This document shows, piece by piece, positions 26,384-37,334 of a stretch of 64,000 nucleotides of DNA. How positions within the stretch are numbered: the first letter of the stretch is position 1; each line of letters begins with the position of its first letter. The stretch is from Formosa sp. Hel1_31_208 (GTDB lineage Bacteria > Bacteroidota > Bacteroidia > Flavobacteriales > Flavobacteriaceae). The position numbers were made by a program, and so were the translations under genes. The notes under the pieces are model-generated. The model did no database searches. It saw nothing but the letters and a program-made list of their open reading frames with translations, and was not told the origin of the DNA. The DNA lies in the NCBI RefSeq assembly GCF_900104785.1, contig NZ_LT629733.1, forward strand, positions 1,024,501 through 1,088,500. Reading direction: 5' to 3'.

Positions 26384-27266
26384 TCCGGTTTTATTAAAAG
26401 AATCTGTTCAAGGTTTAAATATCAAGCCTGATGGAATTTACGTTGATGTCACCTTTGGAGGAGGAGGTCATAGTAAAGAAATTTTAAAACACTTAGGACC
26501 AAACGGAAAGTTATTTGCTTTTGATCAAGATAAAGACGCTCTTTTAAATACAATTGATGACGACCGCTTCACATTGATTAATGAAAATTTCAGATATGTA
26601 AAACGATTTCTGAGATTTTATGGTGTCAAACAGGTCGATGGTATTCTCGCAGATTTCGGGGTATCGTCTCATCAATTCGATGTGGCTGAGCGAGGGTTCT
26701 CTACGCGATTTGAGGCAGACCTAGATATGCGAATGAATCAAAGCAATAGATTATCTGCATATCACGTGATTAATGATTACGACGAAGAGCAAATCAAGCA
26801 GGTCCTATTTCAGTATGGCGAATTAAGACAGGCACCTGCAATGGCAAAAGTAATTGTAGAGACACGTCGTGAGGGTGATATTAAAACGAGTGAGCAATTA
26901 AAAGCGGCACTAAAAAAGTTTCTTAATCATAAAAAGGAAAATAAAGTGTTGGCTCAAATTTATCAGGCGATTCGAATAGAAGTGAATCAAGAGATAGAAG
27001 TACTCAAAGAGTTTTTGCAGCAAACGCCAGAAATATTGGTAAAAGGTGGGCGATTGAGTATGATATCTTATCACTCGCTTGAAGATAGATTGGTAAAACG
27101 ATTTATACGTAACGGTCTTTTTGAGGGCGAACCTGTTCGCGATGTCTTTGGGAATTTTGAAGTGCCACTAAAAAAAGTTGGCGGTTTAATTGTTCCAGCG
27201 GCTGAAGAGATTGCAAAAAATAATAGAGCAAGAAGTGCGAAACTTCGAATTGCTGAAAAGATATAG
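26370..27266 (+). CDS. rsmH: 16S rRNA (cytosine1402-N4)-methyltransferase RsmH
   Basis: 298 residues from the ATG at 26370; an ATG two codons earlier (26364) is equally readable, but family members usually start MEYHNPVLL. SAM-binding motif 'VDVTFGGGGHSKEIL' (about 24-38), 'ADFGVSSHQ' and the C-terminal 'ISYHSLEDRLVK' are characteristic. It methylates C1402 of 16S rRNA in the decoding centre. The start overlaps the end of mraZ by 14 bp, suggesting translational coupling, the standard first step of the dcw operon. Confidence 0.95.
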   Translation: MEYHNPVLLKESVQGLNIKPDGIYVDVTFGGGGHSKEILKHLGPNGKLFAFDQDKDALLNTIDDDRFTLINENFRYVKRFLRFYGVKQVDGILADFGVSSHQFDVAERGFSTRFEADLDMRMNQSNRLSAYHVINDYDEEQIKQVLFQYGELRQAPAMAKVIVETRREGDIKTSEQLKAALKKFLNHKKENKVLAQIYQAIRIEVNQEIEVLKEFLQQTPEILVKGGRLSMISYHSLEDRLVKRFIRNGLFEGEPVRDVFGNFEVPLKKVGGLIVPAAEEIAKNNRARSAKLRIAEKI

Positions 27267-27325
27267 TCAAACTAATAGTTGAATGGCTTCCTTTTTAGGG
27301 AAGATATCCGAAGGATAAAAGGGTA

Positions 27326-27643
27326 ATGAAAAAAAACATTTACAGCATATTAAGAGGTAAATTTTTAGTCAGTGATGATTCGTTTAAAAACTGGAGAATT
27401 ATCATTTTCATTTCAGTATTAGCCATTATAATGATTGCGAGTTCGCATAGTGCAGATCAAAAAGTCTATGAGATTGCAAAGCTTAAAAATGAAGCGAAAG
27501 AATATCGATCGGCATTTGTAGATGGTAGGTCAAAGTTGATGAGACTCAAAATGGAATCATCGATTATTAAAAAAGTAGCAGAAAAAGGAATCAAAATATC
27601 TGAGATTCCACCAAAAAAAATAACCGTAAAATCACAAAACTGA
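27326..27643 (+). CDS. ftsL: FtsL-like division protein
   Basis: 105 residues with one membrane helix (about 26-43, IIIFISVLAIIMIAS) after a basic cytoplasmic tail, then a short coiled-coil-like periplasmic segment ending in 'GIKISEIPPKKI'. This topology and the position between rsmH and the division transpeptidase gene identify FtsL, which recruits FtsW-FtsI to the septum with FtsB/FtsQ. The sequence itself is weakly conserved, so position carries most of the weight. The next gene starts 3 bp after its stop. Confidence 0.82.
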   Translation: MKKNIYSILRGKFLVSDDSFKNWRIIIFISVLAIIMIASSHSADQKVYEIAKLKNEAKEYRSAFVDGRSKLMRLKMESSIIKKVAEKGIKISEIPPKKITVKSQN

Positions 27644-27646
27644 TAA

Positions 27647-29647
27647 GTGGCAACCACCGAAACTAACATATTAAACAGATTGTATTTCGTAGCTGGCAGT
27701 ATGTTTGTCTTCGCACTTGCTGTGGTATTTAAGTTGTGTAGTATTCAGTTTATTCAAGGGGATCAATACAGAAGTCTTGCTCAAGAACGTGTAGTGAAAA
27801 ACGTTGAAATTCCTGCAAATAGAGGTAATGTATATTCTGCCGATGGGAGCTTGCTAGCAACCTCAATTCCTAAATATGATATTCGCATTGATGCGGTACA
27901 GCCAAAGCAAGAGGTATTTAATGAATTCATCAAGCCTCTAGGAGATTCATTGGCGAAATACTCAGGAAAAACATCAAGTTATCATCAAAATGTGATTAAG
28001 AAAGCTAGACTGGATAAAAACCGTTATTTCTTATTGGCTAGAAATATCAGCTATTCAGATTACATCAGGTTACGCAGTTTTCCCATATTAAAACTTGGTG
28101 CGATAAAGGGCGGGCTCATCGTAGAGCAAACTACAAGACGAGAACATCCAATGGGTGGAATAGCAGAGCGCACTATTGGTTATGAACGAACGGATGAAAA
28201 CGGAAATGTGACACGACCAGGTATTGATGGTGCCTTTGGGGCGAAGTATTTAAGTGGTGTTAATGGTAAAAGACTCAAGCAGAAAATTGGTAATGGCCAA
28301 TGGAAACCTATTGTGGATTATAATCAGGTGGAGCCTCAAGACGGGTATGATGTGTACACAACGATTGATGTTAATATACAAGATATCGCACACCATTCAT
28401 TATTAGGTCAGTTAGAAAAATATGAAGCCGATCATGGCTGTGCTGTTGTAATGGATGTTAAAACAGGTGAAATCAAAGCGATTTCGAATTTAGGACGTAA
28501 CAAGAATGGCAAGTATTACGAGCGTCTCAATTATGCCGTTGGTGAAAGTCATGAACCTGGATCTACGTTTAAGGTGATGGCCTTAATGGCAGCGTTAGAA
28601 GACAAAGTTATTGATACGTCCACCATAGTGGATACCAAAAAAGGGTCTAAGCGTTTCTACGGAAGAACCATAAGTGATTCTCGTGGACATGGTAAAATTT
28701 CAGCAGCGCGAGCACTAGAAGTGTCTTCAAATATCGGTTTGGCGACTATTATAGACGATAATTACGCTAAACAACCTAAAAAATTCATTAATAGATTAAA
28801 GGGCTGGAAGCTTCATGAACCTTTAGGGGTGTCAATCATTGGTGAAGGCATGCCTGACATTGCTGAGCCAGGTAAGGCGAATTGGAGTCGTAATGCCTTG
28901 CCATCAATGGCTTATGGGTACAATCTTAGAATGACACCGTTGCAAACACTCACCTTCTATAACGCTATTGCTAATGATGGTGAAATGGTGAAACCAAGAT
29001 TTATAAAGGCTGTTAAGGAGTTTAGTAGAGAGATTGAGGTATTTGAAAAAGAAGTGATCAATCAAAAAATATGTTCTGATCAGACCTTAGGTGAGATTCG
29101 TGAGATATTAAAAGATGTTGTTGTTAGAGGAACAGGACAGGGAATGTATTCTGAAAATTTCTCAATGGCAGGAAAAACAGGAACGGCAAGAACAGACTAT
29201 AATAATTATGAAGAATGGCTAAAAGACAGGAAATATGTGTCGTCTTTTGCGGGTTATTTTCCTGCAGATAACCCGAAGTATTCATGCATTGTAGTGATAC
29301 ATAAACCTAGTACAAAAGTGGGAATCTATGGGTCTGATGTTTCTGGACCAGTTTTCAAAAGAATTGCTCAAAAAATATATACTGAAACCCCTCTAATTGA
29401 CCAAGTTGAATCGCTTGAGGTTGTCAATACTAGAGTGGAAGAAGCATTTGAGTCTTTTTATCAAACAGCTCAAACATATAAAACGATTATGCCAGACGTT
29501 GTTGGTCTTCCAGCCATGGATGCCTTGGCATTATTAGAAAATATGGGGCTTAAAGTGAAAATGGAAGGTGTTGGAACTATAAAGTCACAATCTATTACTA
29601 AAGGCATAAAAATAAAACCAAACCAAATTATTGTTTTAGGCACTTAA
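27647..29647 (+). CDS. ftsI: division transpeptidase PBP (FtsI/SpoVD type) with PASTA domain
   Basis: 666 residues starting at GTG (27647), just after the ftsL stop; no nearer ATG fits. A single N-terminal membrane anchor (about 10-30) is followed by the PBP dimerisation domain and the transpeptidase domain, with SxxK in 'EPGSTFKVM' (about 304-312), SxN in 'EVSSNIG' and KTGT in 'MAGKTGTARTD'. A C-terminal PASTA domain (about 620-666, 'MPDVVGLPAMDAL') is present, as is common in Bacteroidota FtsI. It cross-links septal peptidoglycan and partners FtsW. Confidence 0.94.
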   Translation: MATTETNILNRLYFVAGSMFVFALAVVFKLCSIQFIQGDQYRSLAQERVVKNVEIPANRGNVYSADGSLLATSIPKYDIRIDAVQPKQEVFNEFIKPLGDSLAKYSGKTSSYHQNVIKKARLDKNRYFLLARNISYSDYIRLRSFPILKLGAIKGGLIVEQTTRREHPMGGIAERTIGYERTDENGNVTRPGIDGAFGAKYLSGVNGKRLKQKIGNGQWKPIVDYNQVEPQDGYDVYTTIDVNIQDIAHHSLLGQLEKYEADHGCAVVMDVKTGEIKAISNLGRNKNGKYYERLNYAVGESHEPGSTFKVMALMAALEDKVIDTSTIVDTKKGSKRFYGRTISDSRGHGKISAARALEVSSNIGLATIIDDNYAKQPKKFINRLKGWKLHEPLGVSIIGEGMPDIAEPGKANWSRNALPSMAYGYNLRMTPLQTLTFYNAIANDGEMVKPRFIKAVKEFSREIEVFEKEVINQKICSDQTLGEIREILKDVVVRGTGQGMYSENFSMAGKTGTARTDYNNYEEWLKDRKYVSSFAGYFPADNPKYSCIVVIHKPSTKVGIYGSDVSGPVFKRIAQKIYTETPLIDQVESLEVVNTRVEEAFESFYQTAQTYKTIMPDVVGLPAMDALALLENMGLKVKMEGVGTIKSQSITKGIKIKPNQIIVLGT

Positions 29648-31110
29648 TGATGCAATTAAAAGACATATTGTATAAGGTTACTATTAATGCTGTTAGCGGA
29701 AGTACAGGTGTATCTGTTAATGCCGTGCATTTTGATTCGCGTCAGGTATCTAAAGGGGATGTATTTGTAGCTATTAAAGGGGTTACAGTTGATGGTCATG
29801 AATTTATTGAAACCGCAATTGAAAAAGGGGCAATTGCCATCATTTGTGAAGTATTACCTTCTGAAATAAAGCATGGCATTACCTATATAGAAGTTGAAAA
29901 AGCAAGTCAAGCATTAGCTTTTATGGCTGCTAATTTTTATGGGAATCCATCCGAAAATTTACGATTGGTAGGGGTCACTGGCACAAATGGTAAGACTACA
30001 ATTGTAACGCTGCTTTATCAGTTGTTTAAAAAAGCGGGCTTCAAGGTGGGTCTTTTGTCAACGGTCAAAATAATGGTCGATAATACCGAATATAAAGCCA
30101 CACATACCACACCAGATTCTTTGACTATTAATAAGTACTTGAAACTTATGAATGACGCAGGCGTTGAATTCTGCTTTATGGAAGTAAGTTCTCATGGGAT
30201 TCACCAACATCGAACAGATGGCCTATACTTTGAAGGCGGAATTTTCACCAACATTACTCATGACCATTTAGACTATCATAACACGTTTGCTGAATATAGA
30301 GATGTTAAGAAATCTTTTTTTGATCATCTCCCAAAACATGCATTTGCCTTGGTCAATATTGATGATAAAAATGGTTTGGTCATGATGCAAAACACACAGG
30401 CTAAAAAGTATACCTATGCGCTTAAAACCTATGCGGATTTTAGAGCACAGATATTAGAAAATGAATTTAGTGGCTTACTCTTAAAACTTAATGATAGTGA
30501 GTTATGGACGAGGCTAATTGGAAGTTTTAACGCTTATAATGTCACAGCAATATACGGTACAGCAGAATTGTTGGGGCTTGAAAAAGTTGAAATTCTAAGG
30601 CTGATAAGTGAATTAGAAAGTGTTAGCGGTCGTTTTCAATATCTCATTTCAGAAGAAAAAGTTACCGCTATTGTTGATTATGCACATACACCAGATGCTC
30701 TTAAAAATGTCTTAGAAACAGTTAATAGCATTCGAACAAAAAATGAACAACTGATTACTGTCATAGGGTGTGGTGGAGATAGAGATAAAACCAAGCGTCC
30801 AAAAATGGGGCATATCGCTTCTGCATTAAGTACTAAGGTAATTTTTACCAGTGATAACCCGAGAAGTGAGGTCCCTGAGGCCATAATAGAAGATATTGAA
30901 AAAGGGGTCGAACCTCAAAATTTCAAAAAAACCATGTCCATCGTTGATCGAAAGCAAGCCATTAAAACAGCTTGTCAATTGGCTAATCCCAATGACATCA
31001 TTTTGATTGCGGGTAAAGGACATGAAACCTATCAAGAAATCAAAGGAGAGCGCTTTGATTTTGATGATTATAAACTAGTAGAGGAATTTTTAAAGCAGTT
31101 ACAAAAGTAA
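29647..31110 (+). CDS. murE: UDP-MurNAc-L-Ala-D-Glu: meso-diaminopimelate ligase MurE
   Basis: 487 residues. The start ATG overlaps the ftsI stop by one base. Three Mur-ligase domains are visible: N-terminal UDP-binding ('[17 protein letters not shown]'), central ATPase with '[15 protein letters not shown]' (about 110-124) and the C-terminal domain. The 'SDNPRSE' motif at about 402-408 is the DNPR signature for adding meso-diaminopimelate rather than lysine, so the organism makes DAP-type peptidoglycan. Cytoplasmic. Confidence 0.96.
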   Translation: MMQLKDILYKVTINAVSGSTGVSVNAVHFDSRQVSKGDVFVAIKGVTVDGHEFIETAIEKGAIAIICEVLPSEIKHGITYIEVEKASQALAFMAANFYGNPSENLRLVGVTGTNGKTTIVTLLYQLFKKAGFKVGLLSTVKIMVDNTEYKATHTTPDSLTINKYLKLMNDAGVEFCFMEVSSHGIHQHRTDGLYFEGGIFTNITHDHLDYHNTFAEYRDVKKSFFDHLPKHAFALVNIDDKNGLVMMQNTQAKKYTYALKTYADFRAQILENEFSGLLLKLNDSELWTRLIGSFNAYNVTAIYGTAELLGLEKVEILRLISELESVSGRFQYLISEEKVTAIVDYAHTPDALKNVLETVNSIRTKNEQLITVIGCGGDRDKTKRPKMGHIASALSTKVIFTSDNPRSEVPEAIIEDIEKGVEPQNFKKTMSIVDRKQAIKTACQLANPNDIILIAGKGHETYQEIKGERFDFDDYKLVEEFLKQLQK

Positions 31111-31111
31111 G

Positions 31112-32353
31112 ATGTTATACTACCTATTTGATTATTTAGAACAACAGTTCCAATTTCCGGGAGCATCGCTTTTTGGGTTCATTACGTTTCGAGCTGCTGT
31201 AGCTATTATTTTATCCTTGTTAATTTCTACCATCTTTGGTAAACGCATTATTCGTTTTCTACAAAAACAGCAAGTTGGTGAGACCATTAGAGACCTTGGT
31301 TTAGAAGGTCAGGTTGAAAAAGCAGGCACACCTACAATGGGTGGAATCATTATCATTTTGGCAACACTCATACCCGTTTTGCTCCTAGCGAAACTTGAAA
31401 ACATTTATATCATTTTGCTTATTGTGACTACCCTATGGATGGGTACCATTGGATTTATTGATGACTATATTAAAAAATTTAAGAATAATAAAGAAGGTTT
31501 AAAAGGACGTTTTAAAGTGCTAGGACAAGTCGGACTAGGTATTATTGTTGGAACCACTCTGTATTTTCATGATGATGTGACTATCAAAGAAAAATTACCA
31601 CAAGAGCAACAACAAGTGCTTTTGGCCGAGGACCCAAATATTTCTCCGACGAAACTTTTTGAAGAAGAAGAGAAATCAACAAAAACAACCATTCCATTTG
31701 TCAAAGGCAACGAATTTGATTATGCCGATTTAATTACATGGATAAGTCCTGGCTTGGAAAAATATGCATGGCTCATCTTTATTTTTATTACCATAGTTAT
31801 AGTAACAGGTGTTTCAAATGGTGCAAATTTAACCGATGGTATTGATGGATTAGCGGCAGGCACATCGGCCATTATCGTGCTCACCTTAGGAATTTTTGCT
31901 TGGGTTTCTGGTAATATTATATTTTCAGACTACTTAGATATAATGTACATCCCAAGAGTGGAAGAGATTACTATTTATATCGCGGCATTTGTAGGGGCAT
32001 TGATTGGATTCTTATGGTATAATACGTATCCAGCTCAAGTATTTATGGGAGATACAGGAAGTTTGACCATTGGAGGAATCATAGCTGTAATTGCAATTGC
32101 TGTGCGTAAAGAATGGCTCATACCTGTGTTGTGCGGAATTTTTGTGGCAGAAAATCTATCGGTGATTATGCAAGTAAGTTGGTTTAAGTATACCAGAAAG
32201 AAATATGGTGAAGGTCGACGCATATTTAAAATGTCGCCTTTACATCACCATTATCAGAAATCTGGATATCATGAAAGTAAAATTGTTACACGATTTTGGA
32301 TTGTTGGAATCCTCTTAGCAATTATATCTATCGTGACCTTGAAAATTAGATAA
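31112..32353 (+). CDS. mraY: phospho-MurNAc-pentapeptide transferase MraY
   Basis: 413 residues, inner-membrane enzyme making lipid I from UDP-MurNAc-pentapeptide and undecaprenyl phosphate. Family motifs: '[11 protein letters not shown]', 'GFIDDYIK' (Asp pair), '[12 protein letters not shown]' and 'FMGDTGSL', and the C-terminal '[12 protein letters not shown]'. It is about 50 residues longer than the E. coli enzyme owing to a polar insert around 155-200 ([12 protein letters not shown]) between membrane helices, a form I recall as normal for Bacteroidota. One base separates it from murE, none from murD. Confidence 0.96.
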   Translation: MLYYLFDYLEQQFQFPGASLFGFITFRAAVAIILSLLISTIFGKRIIRFLQKQQVGETIRDLGLEGQVEKAGTPTMGGIIIILATLIPVLLLAKLENIYIILLIVTTLWMGTIGFIDDYIKKFKNNKEGLKGRFKVLGQVGLGIIVGTTLYFHDDVTIKEKLPQEQQQVLLAEDPNISPTKLFEEEEKSTKTTIPFVKGNEFDYADLITWISPGLEKYAWLIFIFITIVIVTGVSNGANLTDGIDGLAAGTSAIIVLTLGIFAWVSGNIIFSDYLDIMYIPRVEEITIYIAAFVGALIGFLWYNTYPAQVFMGDTGSLTIGGIIAVIAIAVRKEWLIPVLCGIFVAENLSVIMQVSWFKYTRKKYGEGRRIFKMSPLHHHYQKSGYHESKIVTRFWIVGILLAIISIVTLKIR

Positions 32354-33685
32354 ATGAAACGGTTAGTGGTTCTTGGTGGAGGAGAAAGTGGTGTTGGAAC
32401 AGCGCTTTTAGGAAGAGCAAAAGGATATGATGTTTTTGTTTCTGATAAAGGACAAATAAAAGACAAGTACAAAGAAGTTCTTATACATAATGAGATTGAA
32501 TTTGAAGATGGTGAACATTCCCAAGAAAAAATTCTGAATGCAGATATCGTGATGAAGAGTCCGGGTATTCCAAATAAAGCGCCTCTGGTTAAACACATTA
32601 GAGCCATAGGAATACCAATAGTATCTGAGATAGAGTTTGCTTCAAAATTTACAGATGCGACATTAGTCGCTATTACTGGAAGCAATGGTAAAACAACCAC
32701 AGCAAGTCTTACGCATCATGTTTTAAAACAAGATATGAAGGTTGGTTTAGCAGGAAATATTGGAGAAAGTTTTGCGAAACAAATCGTTGAAAATGATTAT
32801 CCCAACTACGTGTTGGAAGTCAGTAGTTTTCAATTGGATGATATCCATGAGTTTAAGCCCAAGATTGCGGTGTTACTCAATATTACTCCAGACCATTTGG
32901 ATCGGTATGATTATGAATTTGAAAATTATATCCAATCAAAATTCAAGATTGCTCAAAATCAAACTCAAGACGACTATTTCATCTATGATGCAGATGATCC
33001 AGTCATCACGAATTGGTTAGTAAAACATCCAGTTCAATCAACATTATTGCCATTTTCACTAATAACACCTATTGAAAATGGCGCGTATTTAGACAATGAT
33101 AATATTAAAATAACAATAGATAATAACCAGATAATTATGCCAACAGCAAATTTAGCATTAGAGGGGAAACACAATATTAAAAATGCAATGGCTGCCTCAA
33201 CAGTAGCGCATTTACTTAAAATAAGAAAGCAAACCATTAGAGAAAGCTTAGAGAACTTTCAAGGTGTTGAGCATCGCTTAGAGCATGTGCTTAAAATCAA
33301 TAAGGTGCAGTACATCAACGATTCTAAAGCAACCAATGTCAATGCGACTTACTATGCTTTGGAAAGTATGGATGCGCCGACGGTTTGGATTGTTGGAGGT
33401 GAAGACAAAGGCAATGATTATCAAGAGCTATTTCAGTTTGTCAACGAAAAGGTAAAAGCCATTATCTGTCTTGGTGTAGATAATGAAAAGCTGATGGATA
33501 ATTTTGGGAATATGGTTGACATCATCGTAGAAACTCAATTTGTGAGTGAAGCCGTGAAAATCGCTTATAAAATAGCCGAAGCCGGTGATAATGTATTGTT
33601 GTCTCCAGCTTGTGCGAGTTTTGACCTATTTGAAAATTATGAAGATAGAGGGCGTCAATTTAAAGATGCCGTAAGAAATTTGTAA
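32354..33685 (+). CDS. murD: UDP-MurNAc-L-Ala: D-glutamate ligase MurD
   Basis: 443 residues. Adds D-glutamate to UDP-MurNAc-L-alanine in the cytoplasm. The N-terminal Rossmann motif 'VLGGGESGVGTALLG', the ATP loop 'ITGSNGKTTTASL' (about 109-121), 'LNITPDHLDRYDYE' and the C-terminal 'NDSKATNVNATYYAL' and 'LLSPACASFD' are all typical. It starts immediately after the mraY stop, in the standard dcw order. Confidence 0.96.
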   Translation: MKRLVVLGGGESGVGTALLGRAKGYDVFVSDKGQIKDKYKEVLIHNEIEFEDGEHSQEKILNADIVMKSPGIPNKAPLVKHIRAIGIPIVSEIEFASKFTDATLVAITGSNGKTTTASLTHHVLKQDMKVGLAGNIGESFAKQIVENDYPNYVLEVSSFQLDDIHEFKPKIAVLLNITPDHLDRYDYEFENYIQSKFKIAQNQTQDDYFIYDADDPVITNWLVKHPVQSTLLPFSLITPIENGAYLDNDNIKITIDNNQIIMPTANLALEGKHNIKNAMAASTVAHLLKIRKQTIRESLENFQGVEHRLEHVLKINKVQYINDSKATNVNATYYALESMDAPTVWIVGGEDKGNDYQELFQFVNEKVKAIICLGVDNEKLMDNFGNMVDIIVETQFVSEAVKIAYKIAEAGDNVLLSPACASFDLFENYEDRGRQFKDAVRNL

Positions 33686-33694
33686 AGACATACA

Positions 33695-34888
33695 GTGCAG
33701 ACATTATTTAATAACATAAAAGGAGATCGATTAATCTGGGCAATTGCCGCATTGCTGGCTATTTTCTCATTTCTTCCTGTGTATAGTGCTGCGAGTAATT
33801 TGGCATACGTTGGTGGTGCAGGAACTACATTCAGTTTTTTTGTGAAACACTTTATGCATTTATTTTTAGGATTTGCCATTATGTATGGGGTTCATAAAAT
33901 ACCATATCGCTATTTCAGAGGCTTATCTATGGTGATGATACCTATTGTTGTGGTGTTGTTAATCATAACGATGTTGCAAGGAACCACTATTGATGGTGCT
34001 AACGCTAGTAGATGGATACAAATACCATTTGTAGGAATGTCGTTTCAAACTTCAACCTTGGCGGCTGTGGTATTAATGGTGTATGTGGCACGGTATTTAT
34101 CAAAAATACAAGATCAACAGGTGACCTTTACGGAGACTATATTACCGCTTTGGGCGCCTGTATTTTTTATACTGATATTGATTTTGCCTGCCAATTTTTC
34201 AACAACGGCAATTATGTTTTTGATGGTGATGATGTTGGCATTTATTGGAGGGTATCCGTTAAAATATTTGGCTGTAGTCATTGGTACTGGTATCGTTGCC
34301 TTAACCATATTTGTTTTAGTAGCTAAGGCATTTCCAGATGCCATGCCAAATCGTGTGGATACCTGGATGAGTCGTGTAGAAAATTTCGCTAATGGTGAAG
34401 ATACTGAAGCCGATTATCAAATTGAAAAAGCAAAAATCGCTATTGCATCGGGAGATGTTTTCGGACGAGGGCCAGGCAAGAGTCAGCAAAAGAATTTTCT
34501 ACCGCAATCTTCATCAGATTTCATTTTCGCAATTATTATTGAGGAATATGGTTTAGTAGGTGGCTTGTTTTTATTAGTGCTTTACTCGTGGTTGTTATTT
34601 AGAATCGTCATAGTATCTCAAAAGGCAGATACCGTTTTTGGTAAGCTTTTGGTCTTAGGTGTTGGTCTTCCCATTATATTTCAAGCCTTAATAAATATGG
34701 CTGTGGCCGTGGAGTTATTTCCAGTAACTGGACAAACCTTACCACTAATTAGTAGTGGAGGAACCTCTATTTGGATGACCTGCTTAGCTGTAGGCATCAT
34801 TTTGAGTGTTAGTGCGAGACGTGAGCAGATAAAAGATCAAGAGATTAATGAGGATAATCCATTAGAAATTTTAAGTGAAACCATTTAA
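33695..34888 (+). CDS. ftsW: septal peptidoglycan glycosyltransferase FtsW
   Basis: 397 residues, starting at GTG (33695). A SEDS-family polytopic inner-membrane protein with about ten helices. Characteristic: the '[21 protein letters not shown]' region (shown here in part, about 263-283), 'EEYGLVGG', and '[12 protein letters not shown]' near the end. It polymerises lipid II into glycan at the septum with FtsI. It overlaps the murG start by one base. The GTG start is supported by its distance (9 bp) from murD and by the conserved downstream sequence. Confidence 0.95.
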   Translation: MQTLFNNIKGDRLIWAIAALLAIFSFLPVYSAASNLAYVGGAGTTFSFFVKHFMHLFLGFAIMYGVHKIPYRYFRGLSMVMIPIVVVLLIITMLQGTTIDGANASRWIQIPFVGMSFQTSTLAAVVLMVYVARYLSKIQDQQVTFTETILPLWAPVFFILILILPANFSTTAIMFLMVMMLAFIGGYPLKYLAVVIGTGIVALTIFVLVAKAFPDAMPNRVDTWMSRVENFANGEDTEADYQIEKAKIAIASGDVFGRGPGKSQQKNFLPQSSSDFIFAIIIEEYGLVGGLFLLVLYSWLLFRIVIVSQKADTVFGKLLVLGVGLPIIFQALINMAVAVELFPVTGQTLPLISSGGTSIWMTCLAVGIILSVSARREQIKDQEINEDNPLEILSETI

Positions 34889-35982
34889 TGAGTAACTATA
34901 AAATCATATTGTCAGGCGGAGGAACAGGAGGTCATATATATCCTGCAATTGCTATTGCAGATGAATTGAAGTCTCGTTTTCCAGATGCTGAATTTCTATT
35001 TGTTGGCGCTTTAGATCGCATGGAAATGGAGAAAGTCCCTCAGGCAGGCTATGAGATTCAAGGCTTATGGATTTCAGGGATACAAAGAAAATTGACCTTA
35101 AAGAATCTGGTATTTCCTTTTAAACTGCTTTCAAGCTTATTAAAGTCCCGTAAAATCATCAATACGTTCAAGCCTGATGTGGCTATAGGGACAGGAGGGT
35201 TTGCAAGCGGACCACTACTAAAGACAGCGACATCTAAAGGTGTTCCAAGTTTGATTCAAGAACAAAATTCATATCCTGGCATTACCAATAAGCTTTTGGC
35301 AAAGCAGGTCAATACCATTTGTGTGGCTTATGAAGGTTTAGAAAAATTCTTCCCAAAAGATAAAATCGTTGTAACTGGAAACCCAATTAGAAAAGACCTG
35401 TTAGATATAGAGAGTAAACATATAGAAGGTAAAGATGCATTTCGATTAATACATAATAAACATACGCTTTTAGTGTTGGGAGGAAGTCTAGGAGCAAGAC
35501 GCATCAACCAGCTTATAGAACACAATCTGGACTATTTTAAATCGCTTAATGTACAAGTTATTTGGCAATGTGGAAAACTGTATTATCAAGACTATAAGCA
35601 TTATAATGAGTTGGAAAACATTCAAGTACACGCATTCTTAAATACTATGGATATGGCTTATGCAGCTGCAGATGTTATTATTTCTCGTGCAGGAGCGAGT
35701 TCGGTATCTGAATTATGTGTTGTGGGTAAGCCTGTGATTTTTATTCCTTCACCTAATGTGGCAGAAGATCATCAAACTAAAAATGCAATGGCAATTGCCA
35801 ATAAAAAAGCAGCTATTCTAATCAAGGAGAGTGATCTAGACACAGCGTTTCAAAATGAATTCTCAGACTTGATGGCCTCTCCAGATAAAAGAGCGATGCT
35901 ATCAAAACATATAAAAGATTTGGCATTAGTGAATGCAACAAAAGATATCGCAGACGAAGTTGAAAAATTGTTAAACAGTTAA
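34888..35982 (+). CDS. murG: lipid II synthase MurG
   Basis: 364 residues. Transfers GlcNAc from UDP-GlcNAc to lipid I at the cytoplasmic membrane surface. N-terminal '[20 protein letters not shown]' (lipid/UDP-binding G loop), 'TGGFASGP' and '[12 protein letters not shown]', and the C-terminal GT-B half with '[10 protein letters not shown]' and '[12 protein letters not shown]' are as expected. Overlaps both neighbours by one base (ftsW stop, murC start), indicating tight translational coupling. Confidence 0.96.
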   Translation: MSNYKIILSGGGTGGHIYPAIAIADELKSRFPDAEFLFVGALDRMEMEKVPQAGYEIQGLWISGIQRKLTLKNLVFPFKLLSSLLKSRKIINTFKPDVAIGTGGFASGPLLKTATSKGVPSLIQEQNSYPGITNKLLAKQVNTICVAYEGLEKFFPKDKIVVTGNPIRKDLLDIESKHIEGKDAFRLIHNKHTLLVLGGSLGARRINQLIEHNLDYFKSLNVQVIWQCGKLYYQDYKHYNELENIQVHAFLNTMDMAYAAADVIISRAGASSVSELCVVGKPVIFIPSPNVAEDHQTKNAMAIANKKAAILIKESDLDTAFQNEFSDLMASPDKRAMLSKHIKDLALVNATKDIADEVEKLLNS

Positions 35983-37334
35983 TGGATTTGAAGCAAAAAA
36001 ATAGCGTTTATTTTATAGGCATCGGAGGTATCGGGATGAGTGCCTTGGCGCGTTATTTTGTAGCTAAGGGATTCGCTGTTGCGGGTTATGATAAAACAAA
36101 AACAGACATCACCGATGCTTTGCAAGAAATAGGCGTTTCAGTTCATTTTGAAGATGACGTGAACGCTATTGCTAGTCCGTTTTTAAACACAGAAACAACC
36201 TTGGTGGTTTACACACCGGCCATTCCAAAAACACATAACGAATTGAATTACTTCATGTCCAACGGATTTGAAGTTCATAAGCGTTCTATGGTATTAGGAG
36301 CGATTACAAAAGAGACCTTTTGTATGGCAGTAGCTGGTACCCACGGAAAAACGACCACAACGAGTATTTTAGGCCATTTACTAAAGGCATGTGATGTTGC
36401 CGTTACCGCATTTTTGGGTGGTATTAGTGAGAATTATAATTCTAATTTAATACAAAACGGAACAGAAGTGACGGTTGTCGAGGCAGATGAGTTTGATCGT
36501 TCCTTTTTGACCTTGTCTCCAGATTTTGCTTGTATTACTTCTATGGATGCAGATCACCTCGATATTTATGGTGATGCCTCGGCCTTGGTAAAATCATTTG
36601 AAGATTTTACAAAAAAAATAAAACCAAACGGAAAGCTCTTTGTTAAAAACGGACTACCTATTAAGGGTATTACTTACGGTATTGAAGATAATTCTGATTA
36701 TTCAGTAAAAAATATAAAAATAGAAAATGGCAGCTATGTGTTTGATGTGCAAACACCAAAAACGCTGCTTAAAGATTTTAAATTTAGCCTACCCGGTAGA
36801 CACAATCTGTCGAATGCATTAATTGCCTTGGCGATGTCTGTAGAATATGGACTCCCTCATCCGCAGCTCGCCAAGGGATTAGCATCTTACAAAGGTGTTA
36901 AACGACGATTTACGTACCAGATTAAAACCAAAGACCTGATTTACATTGATGATTATGCGCATCACCCAGAGGAGATTAATGCCGTGCATCAAGCGGTTCG
37001 AGAAATGTATCCCAACAAGAAAGTTATGGCCATATTTCAGCCGCACTTGTTCAGCAGAACAAAAGATTTTGCGAATGAATTTGCCGAAAGTTTAGCGCAG
37101 TTTGATGAAGTGGTATTGCTAGATATCTATCCAGCGCGCGAATTGCCTATGGAAGGTATTACGTCGGGTTGGTTGTTAGAAAAAATTGAGACGACTCATA
37201 AAGCTTTAGTCCAAAAAGCAGACCTTATTGAGGAGATACAAAACTCTAGTGCCACGGTAATTTTAACACTAGGCGCAGGCGATATTGGAGAAGAAGTCAA
37301 ACATATTAAAAAGGCATTGAGTATTGCGAGTTAA
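35982..37334 (+). CDS. murC: UDP-MurNAc: L-alanine ligase MurC
   Basis: 450 residues. First amino-acid-adding Mur ligase, cytoplasmic. Motifs: N-terminal 'FIGIGGIGMSALARYF', ATP loop 'VAGTHGKTTTTSILGHL' (about 117-133), 'VVEADEFDRSFL', and 'DDYAHHPEEI' (about 323-332) typical of MurC. The C-terminus overlaps the ftsQ start by 11 bp. murF and ddl, which in many bacteria lie in this cluster, are not present in this window. Confidence 0.96.
   Translation: MDLKQKNSVYFIGIGGIGMSALARYFVAKGFAVAGYDKTKTDITDALQEIGVSVHFEDDVNAIASPFLNTETTLVVYTPAIPKTHNELNYFMSNGFEVHKRSMVLGAITKETFCMAVAGTHGKTTTTSILGHLLKACDVAVTAFLGGISENYNSNLIQNGTEVTVVEADEFDRSFLTLSPDFACITSMDADHLDIYGDASALVKSFEDFTKKIKPNGKLFVKNGLPIKGITYGIEDNSDYSVKNIKIENGSYVFDVQTPKTLLKDFKFSLPGRHNLSNALIALAMSVEYGLPHPQLAKGLASYKGVKRRFTYQIKTKDLIYIDDYAHHPEEINAVHQAVREMYPNKKVMAIFQPHLFSRTKDFANEFAESLAQFDEVVLLDIYPARELPMEGITSGWLLEKIETTHKALVQKADLIEEIQNSSATVILTLGAGDIGEEVKHIKKALSIAS

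Noticed and set aside
32269..32700. 143-codon minus-strand frame across the mraY/murD junction
   Set aside because: It is antisense to two well-conserved genes and has low-complexity, non-protein-like composition.
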